NCBI RefSeq assembly: GCF_000022085.1
Contig: NC_011894.1
Location: 7,611,001-7,675,000 of the forward strand
Reading direction: 5' to 3'
Length of the DNA: 64,000 bases
From: Methylobacterium nodulans ORS 2060
Lineage (GTDB): Bacteria > Pseudomonadota > Alphaproteobacteria > Rhizobiales > Beijerinckiaceae
Positions 1-11,200 of this stretch are shown one piece after another. The position numbers and the translations under genes were made by a program. Numbering within the stretch: position 1 is the first letter of the stretch; each line of letters opens with the position of its first letter. A model generated the notes under the pieces. It was not told the DNA's origin and did no database searches. It saw only the letters and a program-made list of their open reading frames with translations.

Positions 1-1634
<1,634 letters not shown>

Positions 1635-1825
1635 GATCAGCCTATGGTTCCGGTGCCGGCCCGCCCGAACGGGACAGGAGGCCCGCCTCGTCGGCACCGT
1701 GATGTACAGACGGGCAGCGGAGCCACCGGCCCAGCCGCCCTCGGATCTCGTTCCAATTGTGCAAGCAAGACGCTTGACTTATTGTTAACTATCCCGGTTC
1801 GAACCCCGAAGTCACGCCTGGCGCG

Positions 1826-3715
1826 TCAGAGGGACGCGACGCCGTCGGCCTCCTGGTCCGCATCGGCCTCGGCGGCGGCCACAAAGGCCAAGCGATCCAA
1901 CACGTCGCGAAGCCACGCGAAATTCGCCTCCGTCTCCTCCTCGGCGAGGGCGCGTTCGGCTGCCCGAAGCTCGCTATGTAGAGAGCCCGCCTTGCGGTGC
2001 AAGATCACGGCCTGCCGCAGCGCGTCTTCCAGACGCACGGGATCGGCATGCGGGTCAAGGGCCCAGCGGTCGCCCGGCCGCACATGCGCGGCGATTCGCC
2101 CGGCCGCTGCGGCAAGCCCCACCCGCTCGAGCCTCGCGTTGACGGCCTCCGCGTCCCCGATCCCACCCTCGGCCGCATGGTCGATCAGCGCCTGGCGCAG
2201 GGCGCGCGCATCCACGCTCGCGAGGTCGAGTTCCGCGAGGTCCTCCACCTCCCCGGCGAGGAGTTCGGGATGGACGAGGAGCATGCCGATGATGAGCGCC
2301 TCGCGCGGCGAGGTGCCGCCCGCGAACAGCGACGACCGGGCGAGCAGGGGGCTCGCCCGCGCGGTGAGCCGCGGCGAGGCGGCGCGGTCCGTAAGGCGCG
2401 CGCGCGGCACGAAGGGAGCCGCCTCGCGCCGTGCGCGCGCTGCGGGGCTTGGTCCGAGGCTGCGCAGCCGCGCCTCGATCTCGTCGCGGTAGAAGCGCCG
2501 CAGGGTCTCGTCGCGGATCTGGCCGACCAGCTCGCGCAGGCGCTGGGCGAGGCCGGCGCGGCGCTCCGGCGTGTCGACGGGCGTCATCTCGGTCTCGCGC
2601 GACCACAGCACCTCCACGAGCGGGCGGGCGGCCTCCAGCACGCGATCGAGCGCCGCGGCGCCGCCGGAGCGCAGCAGGTCGTCCGGATCCTGGCCCTCCG
2701 GCAGCAGCGCGAAGCGCAGGGACTTGCCCGGAGCGAGCCCGGGAAGGGCCACGTCGAGGGCCCGGTAGGCGGCCCGGCGCCCCGCCCCGTCGCCATCGAA
2801 GCACAGGATCGGCTCGTCGGCCATCCGCCACAGGAGGGCGAGCTGGTCCTCCGTGAGCGCGGTGCCGAGCGGCGCCACCGTTTCCGGGTGCCCGCCCATC
2901 GTCATGGCGATCACGTCGACATAGCCCTCGACGGCGATCACCCGGCTTGTGTCGTGCGCGGCGCGCCGGGCGGCGTGGTGGTTGTAGAGCACCGAGCCCT
3001 TGTGGAAGAGCGGCGTCTCCGGGGAGTTGAGGTATTTGGGCTTGGCGTCCGGCGCGAGCCCCCGCCCCCCGAAGGCGATCACCCGCCCGCGCAGGTCGCG
3101 GATCGGGAAGATCACCCGGTCGCGGAAGCGGTCGTAGGGCACCGCGATGTCCTCGCCCCCGACGAGGAGGCCGAGCTCGATCATCAGGTCGGCGGGCACG
3201 TCCCGGGCGGCGAGATGGTCGCGCAGCGCGAAGCGCTCGCCGGGCGCATAGCCGAGGCGGAAGTCGCGCTGCACCGCTTCCCCCAGGCCCCGCCGCGCGA
3301 GATAGTCGCGCGCCCGCCCGCCCGGTCGCCCGGCGAGCTGGCTCTCGAAGAAGGCGGCGGCGAGTTCCATCACCTCGAGGGCGCCGCGGCGGCGCTCCTC
3401 GCTGTCGCGGGTCTCGCGGCTCGGCGCCGGCAGCGCCACCCCGGCCTCCGCCGCGAGGCGCTCCACCGCCTCCGGGAAAGAGAGCCCTTCCGTCTCCTGG
3501 AGGAAGCGGAACACGTCGCCGTGCTTGCCCGACGAGAAGCAGTGGTAGAACTGCTTCTGGTCGTTCACGTAGAAGGACGGCGTCTTCTCGGCGTTGAAGG
3601 GCGACAGCCCGCGCCACTCGCGGCCGGCCTTCTTCAGGCGCACCTTCCGGCCGACCACGTCGGACAGGGGCAGCCGGGCGCGGATCTCTTCCAGCAGGTG
3701 AGGCGGGTAGCGCAA
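1826..3715 (-). CDS. dnaG: DNA primase DnaG with degenerate zinc-ligand set
   Basis: Primase that makes RNA primers for replication; 629 aa, normal length. The N-terminal CHC2-type domain occupies about residues 1-95, followed by the RNA polymerase core with the TOPRIM acid (VIAVEGYVDVIAM) and the DxD motif (FDGDGAGRR), then a C-terminal helicase-interaction domain. Compared with the E. coli zinc motif, three of four ligands are replaced (S38, N41 and S62 in GLSPFNAEKTPSF and FYHCFSSGKHGD); only C59 remains. From memory, loss of these ligands is common in alphaproteobacterial primases, so this is probably lineage-typical rather than damage. The start is TTG, chosen because the family begins at MRYPPHLLEEIRARLP; no strong ribosome-binding site precedes it. 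rpoD follows. Confidence 0.95.
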   Translation of the reverse strand: MRYPPHLLEEIRARLPLSDVVGRKVRLKKAGREWRGLSPFNAEKTPSFYVNDQKQFYHCFSSGKHGDVFRFLQETEGLSFPEAVERLAAEAGVALPAPSRETRDSEERRRGALEVMELAAAFFESQLAGRPGGRARDYLARRGLGEAVQRDFRLGYAPGERFALRDHLAARDVPADLMIELGLLVGGEDIAVPYDRFRDRVIFPIRDLRGRVIAFGGRGLAPDAKPKYLNSPETPLFHKGSVLYNHHAARRAAHDTSRVIAVEGYVDVIAMTMGGHPETVAPLGTALTEDQLALLWRMADEPILCFDGDGAGRRAAYRALDVALPGLAPGKSLRFALLPEGQDPDDLLRSGGAAALDRVLEAARPLVEVLWSRETEMTPVDTPERRAGLAQRLRELVGQIRDETLRRFYRDEIEARLRSLGPSPAARARREAAPFVPRARLTDRAASPRLTARASPLLARSSLFAGGTSPREALIIGMLLVHPELLAGEVEDLAELDLASVDARALRQALIDHAAEGGIGDAEAVNARLERVGLAAAAGRIAAHVRPGDRWALDPHADPVRLEDALRQAVILHRKAGSLHSELRAAERALAEEETEANFAWLRDVLDRLAFVAAAEADADQEADGVASL

Positions 3716-4018
3716 GCGAGGGGTCCGGCGAGAGGCGGGCCGTTCTTATAGCAAAGACGGTGCGCCGGAGTCCTTCCCGAGTCCTTAACGCTCGCGCGGG
3801 CCTTAAGCGGGCCGGCCGATCGAGCAGGTTGCGGATGTCCCGGCGGCCGGCCTGCCCGCGGGTTGCGGCGATTTCTCGCTAAATTGCCGGAATAAAAGGG
3901 AGAATTTTCGGTTAACGGCCCTTAAACCCGCCTCATTTAGCGTCTCTGTCGGGGCCCGTTCGAGTCGGGGCCGGCTTCGTCCGGCGCCGCGGCTCCTGTG
4001 TCATGAGGGTACAGGCAG
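3716..4018. other. Divergent intergenic region dnaG / penicillin-binding protein
   Basis: This 303 bp gap must hold the outward promoters of dnaG and of the penicillin-binding protein gene. It has an AT-richer block at about 3880-3945. Three GANTC sites (the CcrM methylation target in alphaproteobacteria) lie at 3768-3772, 3779-3783 and 3962-3966, the first two 11 bp apart. I could not assign -35/-10 boxes with confidence and see no small gene. Confidence 0.4.
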
Positions 4019-6163
4019 ATGGCGAAGGGACGCGGCGGCCGGGTCGAGCCGAAGTTCGACGCGCCGGAGGGGCGCCCGGATCCGGCCTCCCTCGACCTGC
4101 GCCTGACGCGCGGCGACCGGGCGGGAGCGGCCATGGCACGATCGAAGACAGGACGAGGCGGAAAATCCGCCGCGCGCGGCCCGGCACCCCGGCGGCGGCG
4201 CTCGCTGCTCGGGCGCCTCGTCTACGGCCTGGTGATCCTCGGCGTCTGGGGCGTCGTCGCGCTCGCGGGCCTCGTGGCCTATCACGCCTCGCAGCTGCCC
4301 CCGATCGACCAGCTCGCGGTGCCCAAGCGCCCGCCGAACATCGCCATCCTGGCGAGCGACGGATCGCTGCTGGCCAATCGCGGCGAGACGGGCGGCCGCA
4401 CGGTCTCGATCAAGGAACTGCCGCCCTACCTGCCGCGCGCCTTCGTGGCGATCGAGGACCGGCGCTTCTACGGCCATCTCGGGATCGATCCGGTCGGCAT
4501 CACCCGGGCGATCTTCCGCAACCTGACCTCGCGCGGCGTGGCGCAGGGCGGCTCCACCCTGACCCAGCAGCTCGCCAAGAACCTCTTCCTCACCCAGGAG
4601 CGCACCGCCTCCCGCAAGATCCAGGAGGCGATCCTGGCGCTCTGGCTGGAGCACAAATACACGAAGGACGAGATCCTCGAACTCTATCTCAACCGGGTCT
4701 ATTTCGGGGCGGGTGCCTACGGCGTCGAGGCGGCGGCGCAGCGCTACTTCGCCAAGCCCGCGAAGGAGGTGACGCTGGCGGAAGCCGCCATGCTGGGCGG
4801 CCTCGTCCAGGCGCCCTCGCGGCTCGCGCCCAACCGCAACCTGCCGGCCGCCCAGGCGCGCGCCGCGCAGGTGCTGGCGGCCATGCAGGAACTCGGCTTC
4901 GCCAAGCCCCAGGAGGTCAAGCTCGCCCTCGACAAGCCGGCCAGGCCCAACCGCGCGGCGGGCGGCGGCTCGGCCAACTACGTGGCCGATCTCGTGATGG
5001 ATGTGCTCGACGATTATGTCGGCACGATCGAGAGCGACGTCACGGTCTCGACCACGGTCGATCCGGTTCTGCAGGCGGCGGCCGAGAAGGCCCTCGTCGA
5101 CGAGCTCAACCAGAAGGGCGCCCGCTACAACGTCGCGCAGGGTGCGGTCGTCGCCATGCGGCCGGACGGAGCGATTCGCGCTCTCGTCGGCGGGCGCGAC
5201 TACGCGCAGAGCCAGTTCAACCGCGCCACCACGGCGAAGCGGCAGCCGGGCTCCGCCTTCAAGCCCTTCGTCTATCTGGCGGCGGTCGAGCGGGGCCTCA
5301 CCCCCGACACGGTGCGGGAGGATTCGCCGGTCAGCATCAAGGGCTGGAGCCCGGAGAACTACAGCCGCAGCTATGCGGGCCCGGTGACCCTGCGCGACGC
5401 CCTCGCCCATTCCCTCAACACGGTGGCGGTGAAGCTCGGGATGGAGGTCGGCCCCAAGGCGGTGGTGCAGACGGCGCAGCGCCTCGGCATCACCTCGCCG
5501 CTCCAGGCCAATGCTTCGATCGCGCTCGGCACCTCGGAGGTGACCCCCCTCGAACTCGTCGGCGCCTATGCGGCCTTCGCCAATGGCGGCACCGGCGTCA
5601 TCCCGTACGTGATCGCCAGCGTGAAGACCACGAACGGCAAGATTGTCTACAAGCGCAGCCCGACCGGGCTCGGCCGCGTGATCGACCCGAACGCGGTCGG
5701 CATGATGAACGCGATGCTGCACGAGGTCTTCGTGAGCGGCACCGCCCGGAAGGGCGACATCCCGGGCATGGATCTCGCCGGCAAGACCGGCACCAGCCAG
5801 GATTTCCGTGACGCGTGGTTCGTCGGCTACTCGACCAGCCTGGTTGCGGGCGTGTGGCTCGGCAACGACGATGGCGAGCCGACGAAGCGCGTGAGTGGCG
5901 GCAACCTGCCGGTCGAGGTCTGGAACCGCTTCATGACCACGGCCCTGCGCAACGACAAGGTTGCGGCCCTGCCCGGCGCGGCCCGCTGGCGGCGCGGCGC
6001 CGGCACGGTGGCCTCGGCCGCGCCCGAGCAGGGGATCGGCGGCCTGATCGGTGAGCTGTTCGGCGAGCCGCAGGCCCCGCCGCGCCCGGTGCCTCAGCCG
6101 CGCGGCGGCCCGAGCCGCGAGGACCGCAACTTCCTCGAGCGGCTGTTCGGCATCGGAGACTAG
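4019..6163 (+). CDS. Class A penicillin-binding protein (PBP1A-type transglycosylase/transpeptidase)
   Basis: Bifunctional peptidoglycan synthase anchored in the inner membrane with periplasmic catalytic domains; 714 aa. A basic cytoplasmic tail (about 1-64) precedes one membrane segment (about 65-88). The GT51 glycosyltransferase domain shows EDRRFYGH (146-153) and GGSTLTQQLAKN (from about 177). The transpeptidase domain has the SxxK motif SAFK (Ser412), SLN (Ser465) and KTGTS (Lys589), so both active sites look intact. The tail ends in a Pro-rich segment and a short helix. The ATG is preceded by an AGG-type ribosome-binding site; an in-frame Met at residue 39 is an alternative start. It is not in an obvious operon. 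The exact paralogue (mrcA, or pbpC-like) cannot be decided from sequence alone. Confidence 0.93.
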   Translation: MAKGRGGRVEPKFDAPEGRPDPASLDLRLTRGDRAGAAMARSKTGRGGKSAARGPAPRRRRSLLGRLVYGLVILGVWGVVALAGLVAYHASQLPPIDQLAVPKRPPNIAILASDGSLLANRGETGGRTVSIKELPPYLPRAFVAIEDRRFYGHLGIDPVGITRAIFRNLTSRGVAQGGSTLTQQLAKNLFLTQERTASRKIQEAILALWLEHKYTKDEILELYLNRVYFGAGAYGVEAAAQRYFAKPAKEVTLAEAAMLGGLVQAPSRLAPNRNLPAAQARAAQVLAAMQELGFAKPQEVKLALDKPARPNRAAGGGSANYVADLVMDVLDDYVGTIESDVTVSTTVDPVLQAAAEKALVDELNQKGARYNVAQGAVVAMRPDGAIRALVGGRDYAQSQFNRATTAKRQPGSAFKPFVYLAAVERGLTPDTVREDSPVSIKGWSPENYSRSYAGPVTLRDALAHSLNTVAVKLGMEVGPKAVVQTAQRLGITSPLQANASIALGTSEVTPLELVGAYAAFANGGTGVIPYVIASVKTTNGKIVYKRSPTGLGRVIDPNAVGMMNAMLHEVFVSGTARKGDIPGMDLAGKTGTSQDFRDAWFVGYSTSLVAGVWLGNDDGEPTKRVSGGNLPVEVWNRFMTTALRNDKVAALPGAARWRRGAGTVASAAPEQGIGGLIGELFGEPQAPPRPVPQPRGGPSREDRNFLERLFGIGD

Positions 6164-6441
6164 CTGCCCTGTTCCATGAGGTTCCGGCCCGGGAAAACAA
6201 GCAAAACTGATTGCCGAATTATCCCGGGTGAGGTTCTCATAAGACTTTAATACAGTGACATAAAAGGCACGCTGAGTATCGGCGCACGTCCGATCATGCA
6301 TCGACTGGTGTTTGTTGTGCAACCCGGCGCGGGTCGGGATTGCGGGAGAACGGCCGAGTTCGTTATCCGGACCTCAAGGGATCCTGTCGCGACGGGACAC
6401 CCCGTCGGTGGCGGGGCACAAGGCGAGGGGCGGAGGGAACG

Positions 6442-8919
6442 ATGATGGGATTGCGTCGCGGACTTCTGGTCACGACGATCCTGGTGCCGTGCGGGGCCGT
6501 GGGGCTGGCCGGTCGCGCCGCCGCGCAGGGCGATACCATCGCCCTCGAGCAGATCGATGTCGTTCCGGTGACCCCGGTCGGCGGAGCCGGCGGTGCGGCC
6601 CGCGCCGAGACCGGCGCCGCCGGCGGCGCGCTGCCGCTCTCCAAGGTGCCGTTCACGGCCGAGACCGTCACCGCGCGCCAGTTCGAGCAGGACCGCGCCA
6701 CCCTCGACCCCACCTTCACGCTGGCCCGCACCACCCCCGGCGTCAGCCTCTCGGACGGCCAGGGCAACAGCTTCCGCCAGACCCTCACCTATCGCGGCTT
6801 CGACGCCTCCCCGCTCCAGGGCGCGCCCCAGGGGCTGGCCGTCTACCAGAACGGCACCCGCATCAACGAGGCCTTCGGCGACGTCGTGAACTGGGACCTG
6901 ATCCCCCAGGTCGCCATCAACCGCATCGACCTCGTCACCGGCAACCCGATCTTCGGCCTCAACGCGCTCGGCGGCGCGGTCAACATCGCGATGAAGAACG
7001 GCTTCACCTGGCAGGGCCAGGAAGTCTCGGTGATGGGCGGCTCGGACGGCCGCATCCTCGGCACCCTGCAATACGGCGAGGTGGTCGGGCCCTGGAGCTT
7101 CTACTTCGCCGGCGAGGGCCTCAAGGACGACGGCTGGCGCTTCAGGTCGCCCTCCGAGATCGGCCGCGTCTATGCCGATATCGGCCATCGCACGCCCGAT
7201 TCCGAGTTCCACCTCATCGCCTCGGGCGCCAAGACCTTCTTCGGGGCCACCTCCGCCGCGCCGGTCGATCTCCAGCGCCTCACCGAGCGGGCGATTTTCA
7301 CCAACCCGCAGACCATCGACACCGAGGCCGGCCAGATCCAGGTCACCGGCAAGGTGAACCTCTCCCCGACCTGGGACCTCGCGGGCAACGCCTATGTGCG
7401 CCGCTTCAGCCAGTTCGTGGTCGACGGCAACGACGGCAACTTCGAGAATTGCAGCACGCGCTCCTCTTTCCGCGGCTTTCTCTGTTTCGAGGACGACGGG
7501 TTCTCGCCCGCCCCCGGCCAGACCCAGGCGCAGTTCCGCAACCAGTTCCTGATCCTGGGGCCGAACGGCCAGCCGATCCCCTTCCGGGCAGGCATCCCGT
7601 ACGGCACCCACGATACGGTCCGCACCGAGGCGACCGGCTACGGCGGCACGCTGCAGGCGACGAACCGCGACCGGGTGTTCGATCACGCCAACACCTTCAT
7701 CCTCGGCGGCAGCATCGATGCGGCCTCCTACACCTTCAAGTCGGCGAGCACGCTCGGGGTGATCAACCCGGACCTGAGCGTCACCACCGACCCGAACAAC
7801 CCGACCTACGGCCTGATCCCCGGGCTCGGCACCGGGCCGATCCGCACCGCCGCGGCGCTCGGCGTCGCGCCGAGCCAGGTGATCGGCTCGAACCTCTACA
7901 TGGGCCTCTACGCCCTCGACACCTTCGACGTCACCGATCAGCTCTCGCTCACCGCCGGGGCGCGGCTGAACTTCGCGCGCATCTCCACCCAGGACCTGAC
8001 CGGGTTCTCGCCGGATGTCACCGGCACGCACTTCTTCACCCGCCTCAACCCGGTGGCGGGCCTGACCTACCGGTTCTTCCCCTGGCTGACGCTGTATGGC
8101 GGCTACTCGGAATCGAACCGGGCGCCGACGCCGCTCGAACTGGCCTGCGCCAACCCGAACCGGCCCTGCCTGCTGCCGAACTCGCTGGTGGCCGACCCGC
8201 CGCTCCAGCAGGTGGAGGCACACACCTACGAGGCGGGGATCCGCGGCACGGTGCCGGACGTCGCCGAGGGGGGCCTGCTCACCTACAAGCTCGGCTTCTT
8301 CCGCACGGACCTGACCAACGACATCCTGCAGATCGCGGTGCCCGGCAATGCGGCGCGGGGCTATTTCGTGAACGTGCCGGCGACGCAGCGGCAGGGCATC
8401 GAGGTGGCGGCGGAGTATGTGGGCGAGCGTCTGCGGCTTTACGCCAACTACGCGCTGATCGACGCCACCTTCCAGTTCCGCGGCGACCTGTCCTCGCCCA
8501 ACAACCCGCTGGCCGATGACGGGCTGATCACGGTGCGGCCGGGCAACAAGCTGCCGCTGGTGCCGGAGCACCAGATCAAGGCCGGCTTCGAGTACGCGAT
8601 CACGCCGCAGTGGAAGTTCGGCCTGAACGTGGCGGCGTTCTCATCGTCGTACTTCCGGGGTGACGAGTCGAACCTGAACCGCAAGCTGCCGGCCTATGCG
8701 ATCGCCAACCTGAACACGAGCGTGCAGCTGACGAGGAACATGGAGGTGTTCGCGCTGGTGACCAACCTGTTCAACACGCGCGTGCCGAACTTCGGCACCT
8801 TCCTGGAGCGGACGGAGCCGGGCGAGCTGTTCGCCAACCGCTACGCACTGAACGACCCGCGCACCACCGCTTTGATCCAGCCGCTCTCGGTCTATGGCGG
8901 CATGCGCGTGACCTGGTAG
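6442..8919 (+). CDS. TonB-dependent outer membrane receptor
   Basis: Outer-membrane beta-barrel transporter energised by TonB-ExbBD; 825 aa. The start is ATG at 6442 with a good GGAGGG ribosome-binding site; a longer reading from 6340 would put basic sequence ahead of the signal peptide. The signal peptide is about residues 1-29 (ending AAAQG), followed by a TonB-box-like LEQIDVVPV segment and a plug domain with RTTPGVSLSDGQGNSFRQ, YRGFDASPLQG and NALGGAVNIAMKNGF. The barrel ends in the aromatic-terminated strand GGMRVTW. Two cysteines lie in an extracellular-type loop near residue 340 (FENCSTRSSFRGFLCFED). The substrate cannot be read from sequence. A two-component system starts 87 bp downstream on the same strand, which suggests the receptor is regulated by, or feeds a signal to, that system. 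Confidence 0.93.
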   Translation: MMGLRRGLLVTTILVPCGAVGLAGRAAAQGDTIALEQIDVVPVTPVGGAGGAARAETGAAGGALPLSKVPFTAETVTARQFEQDRATLDPTFTLARTTPGVSLSDGQGNSFRQTLTYRGFDASPLQGAPQGLAVYQNGTRINEAFGDVVNWDLIPQVAINRIDLVTGNPIFGLNALGGAVNIAMKNGFTWQGQEVSVMGGSDGRILGTLQYGEVVGPWSFYFAGEGLKDDGWRFRSPSEIGRVYADIGHRTPDSEFHLIASGAKTFFGATSAAPVDLQRLTERAIFTNPQTIDTEAGQIQVTGKVNLSPTWDLAGNAYVRRFSQFVVDGNDGNFENCSTRSSFRGFLCFEDDGFSPAPGQTQAQFRNQFLILGPNGQPIPFRAGIPYGTHDTVRTEATGYGGTLQATNRDRVFDHANTFILGGSIDAASYTFKSASTLGVINPDLSVTTDPNNPTYGLIPGLGTGPIRTAAALGVAPSQVIGSNLYMGLYALDTFDVTDQLSLTAGARLNFARISTQDLTGFSPDVTGTHFFTRLNPVAGLTYRFFPWLTLYGGYSESNRAPTPLELACANPNRPCLLPNSLVADPPLQQVEAHTYEAGIRGTVPDVAEGGLLTYKLGFFRTDLTNDILQIAVPGNAARGYFVNVPATQRQGIEVAAEYVGERLRLYANYALIDATFQFRGDLSSPNNPLADDGLITVRPGNKLPLVPEHQIKAGFEYAITPQWKFGLNVAAFSSSYFRGDESNLNRKLPAYAIANLNTSVQLTRNMEVFALVTNLFNTRVPNFGTFLERTEPGELFANRYALNDPRTTALIQPLSVYGGMRVTW

Positions 8920-9006
8920 CAGCCTCCGCCCATTGACATCGGGCCGCGCCTTCCCGTCTGGTGACGGTCCGGGACCGCGCGGCCCGGCCGGAACCCGTCA
9001 CCCGCC

Positions 9007-10440
9007 ATGTTCTCCGAGGCCGTCCCTTCCGCCGCGGCGCGGCCGCGGCTGCGCCTGCCCTCCCTGTGGTCCGGGCGGCCGATGCGGGCGCGCCTGATGG
9101 TGGTCGTCGTCCTCATCAATCTCGCGGCGGCGGCCGTCTCCGGGGCGGTGATCATCGTCAAGGCCCGCACGGCGACGCAGGTCGAGACCGCCGCCTCCAT
9201 GGCCGTTGCCGAGCCGCTCGTGGCCGAGACCCTGCAGATGATGCAGGACGCCCCGGTGCCCGGCCTGTTCCGGGTGCTGACCCTGCGCTTCCAGGCCCTG
9301 CGCCACGTGCGGGTGCGCCTGCTCGACGCCACGCAAGCGGTCGTCGGCGAGAAGGCAGGCGGCGGGCACGCAGGCAGGCGCCGCGCGCCCGCGTGGTTCG
9401 CGCGCCTGATCGCGCCCCCGGTGCTGAGCCACGAGGTGCCGCTGGTGCTCCAGGGCCGCCGCATCGGCACCGCGATCGTCACCACGGAGCCATCCGACGA
9501 GATCGACGAGGTCTGGGGCTACGCGCTGGCGCTCGGCCTCACCGGGACGACCCTGAGCCTCGCCATGCTGGCGACCCTGTTCTTCGCCTTCGGGCGCCTG
9601 CTGCGTCCGCTCGAACGGCTCGCCGAGGGGCTGACGCGCCTGGAGCAGCAGGATTACAGCCCGCGCCTGGAGCGCCCGGACACCCGCGAGCTCGCGGTGA
9701 TTGCCGGCCGCTTCAACCGCCTCGCCGAGGCGCTGGAGGGCGCCCGGGCGGCCAACCGCCAGCTCACCCGTCAGCTCCTCACCGCGCAGGACGACGAGCG
9801 GCGCCGCACGGCGCTCGAACTGCACGACGAGTTCGGGCCCTGCCTGTTCGCTCTCGAAGCCAACTCGGCCTCGATCGCCCGCATCGCCGGGACCCTCGAC
9901 GAGCCGGCCCGCGGCCGGCTGCAGCAGCGCACCGACGACATCGCCGCCATCGTGAAGCGGGTGCAGACCATTAACCGGGCGCTCCTGAGCCGCCTGCGCC
10001 CGGCCGGGCTCGGACAGGCGCCGCTCGATGCCTGCCTCGACCTGCTGCTGCGCGACCTCGCCCGGCACAATCCCGGCGTGACGATCGAGAGCGCTTACGA
10101 GGGGCTGCGCCGCAGCTACGGCGATCTGGTGGACCTCACCGCCTATCGCTGCGTGCAGGAGGGCGTCACCAACGCGCTTCGCCACGCGCAGGGCCGCCGG
10201 ATCGCCGTGCGGCTGGAGGAGGATGCTGCTGCGCTGAGGATCCGCATCGCGGATGACGGGGTGGGGCTCGCCCCCGTGGTCGCGACCGGGCGCGGCCTGC
10301 CCGGCATGCGCGAGCGCGTCGAGGCGCTCGGCGGCACCCTCACCCTCGATGCGCCCGGCACCGGCACGGTGCTCATGGCCACGATCCCGCTGGAGGCGGC
10401 GGCCGACGCTGCGGACCGCCCGGAGGCGGCGCGCGCGTGA
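9007..10440 (+). CDS. Sensor histidine kinase, NarX/UhpB (HisKA_3) family
   Basis: Membrane sensor kinase of 477 aa. TM1 is about residues 30-51, a periplasmic sensing segment of about 120 aa follows, and TM2 is about 172-197 with a HAMP region after it. The HisKA_3 dimerisation helix carries the phosphorylated histidine His273 in ALELHDEFGP. The HATPase_c domain shows the N box (QEGVTNALRHA), the G1 box (ADDGVGL) and RGLPGMRERVEALGG. Its GTGA overlap with the response-regulator gene shows translational coupling to its partner. The start ATG has a weak ribosome-binding site; a second Met at residue 26 lies just before TM1. The signal is unknown; the upstream TonB receptor gene hints at an envelope or nutrient cue. 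Confidence 0.93.
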   Translation: MFSEAVPSAAARPRLRLPSLWSGRPMRARLMVVVVLINLAAAAVSGAVIIVKARTATQVETAASMAVAEPLVAETLQMMQDAPVPGLFRVLTLRFQALRHVRVRLLDATQAVVGEKAGGGHAGRRRAPAWFARLIAPPVLSHEVPLVLQGRRIGTAIVTTEPSDEIDEVWGYALALGLTGTTLSLAMLATLFFAFGRLLRPLERLAEGLTRLEQQDYSPRLERPDTRELAVIAGRFNRLAEALEGARAANRQLTRQLLTAQDDERRRTALELHDEFGPCLFALEANSASIARIAGTLDEPARGRLQQRTDDIAAIVKRVQTINRALLSRLRPAGLGQAPLDACLDLLLRDLARHNPGVTIESAYEGLRRSYGDLVDLTAYRCVQEGVTNALRHAQGRRIAVRLEEDAAALRIRIADDGVGLAPVVATGRGLPGMRERVEALGGTLTLDAPGTGTVLMATIPLEAAADAADRPEAARA

Positions 10441-11069
10441 CCGCGATCCTCGTCGTCGACGACCATCCGATCGTGCTCCAGGGCTGCCGCCGCCTCCTGG
10501 AGGAGACCGGCGCCGAGGTCCGGGTCGCCGCGACCCTGGCCGCGGGCTACCGCGCCGTGCTGCGCCACCGGCCCGACCTCGCGGTGATCGATCTCGCCTT
10601 CCCGGGCCGCGACCTCGCCGGCCTCGCCCTGCTGCGGCGGATTGCGGCGCGGGGACTGCCCACCCGCATGCTCGTCTTCAGCATGCATGCGGATCCGGCG
10701 ATCATCGCCCGCGCGCTCGAATGCGGCGCCCTCGGCTACGTGCTCAAGGATGCGCCCGCCGACGACCTGCTCCGGGCCGTCGCGCGCGTGCGAAGCGGCC
10801 GCCCCTATCTCGATCCGTCGGTCGCCGCCGAGGTGGCCCTGCTGCGCCAGGATCCGCGCCGCGCGGCCCTGGGACAGATGAGCCCACGGGAGCGCCGCAT
10901 CCTCGCGCTCCTCGCCCAGGGCCGGACCTATGCGGAGATCGCCCGGGACCTGTCCGTGAGCTACAAGACGGTCACGAATGCCTGCGCGGCCCTGCGTCAG
11001 CGCCTCGGCCTCGGCACGCTTACCGAACTCACGCATTTCGCGGTCCAGCACGCGCGCGACCTCGCCTGA
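10437..11069 (+). CDS. NarL/FixJ-family response regulator
   Basis: DNA-binding response regulator, 210 aa, partner of the kinase just upstream (the GTG start overlaps its stop codon as GTGA). The receiver domain is residues 1-120 with the acidic pair DD (8-9), phospho-acceptor Asp52 (AVIDLAF), Ser82 and Lys104 (YVLKDAPADD). The LuxR-type helix-turn-helix at about 148-195 contains SPRERRILALLAQGRTYAEI and SYKTVTNACAALRQRLGL. The target is not evident; the linked TonB-dependent receptor gene is the obvious candidate. A composite repeat begins directly after the stop codon. Confidence 0.95.
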   Translation: MTAILVVDDHPIVLQGCRRLLEETGAEVRVAATLAAGYRAVLRHRPDLAVIDLAFPGRDLAGLALLRRIAARGLPTRMLVFSMHADPAIIARALECGALGYVLKDAPADDLLRAVARVRSGRPYLDPSVAAEVALLRQDPRRAALGQMSPRERRILALLAQGRTYAEIARDLSVSYKTVTNACAALRQRLGLGTLTELTHFAVQHARDLA

Positions 11070-11075
11070 CTGTGT

Positions 11076-11133
11076 CATACCAACGGCCCGGGCTGCTGAC
11101 GTAAGCCAAGTGCTGACGCAGCGGGCCGTTGAC
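11076..11133. repeat. Dispersed repeat A, copy 1
   Basis: Imperfect inverted repeat opening TACCAACGGCCC and closing GGGCCGTTGAC, with an internal core GCTGCTGACGTAAGCCAAGT. The same unit recurs at 19135-19204; shorter, diverged forms lie at 25058-25097 and 29821-29842. It starts 7 bp after the response-regulator stop codon. Confidence 0.75.
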
Positions 11134-11200
11134 CCATCACTCCCGGCTGAGCCGACCCTGGCGGATGAAACCGGCCGCAAGGCGCCCCCGATGGCAGCAC

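Noticed and set aside
1785..1805. T-loop-like GGTTCGAACCCC suggesting a tRNA 3' half
   Set aside because: No matching acceptor stem, anticodon arm or D arm within 100 bases on either strand.
3912..3925. TTAA-N6-TTAA resembling a CtrA site upstream of the penicillin-binding protein gene
   Set aside because: The CtrA consensus needs a 7 bp spacer; with 6 bp and AT-rich surroundings this is not convincing.
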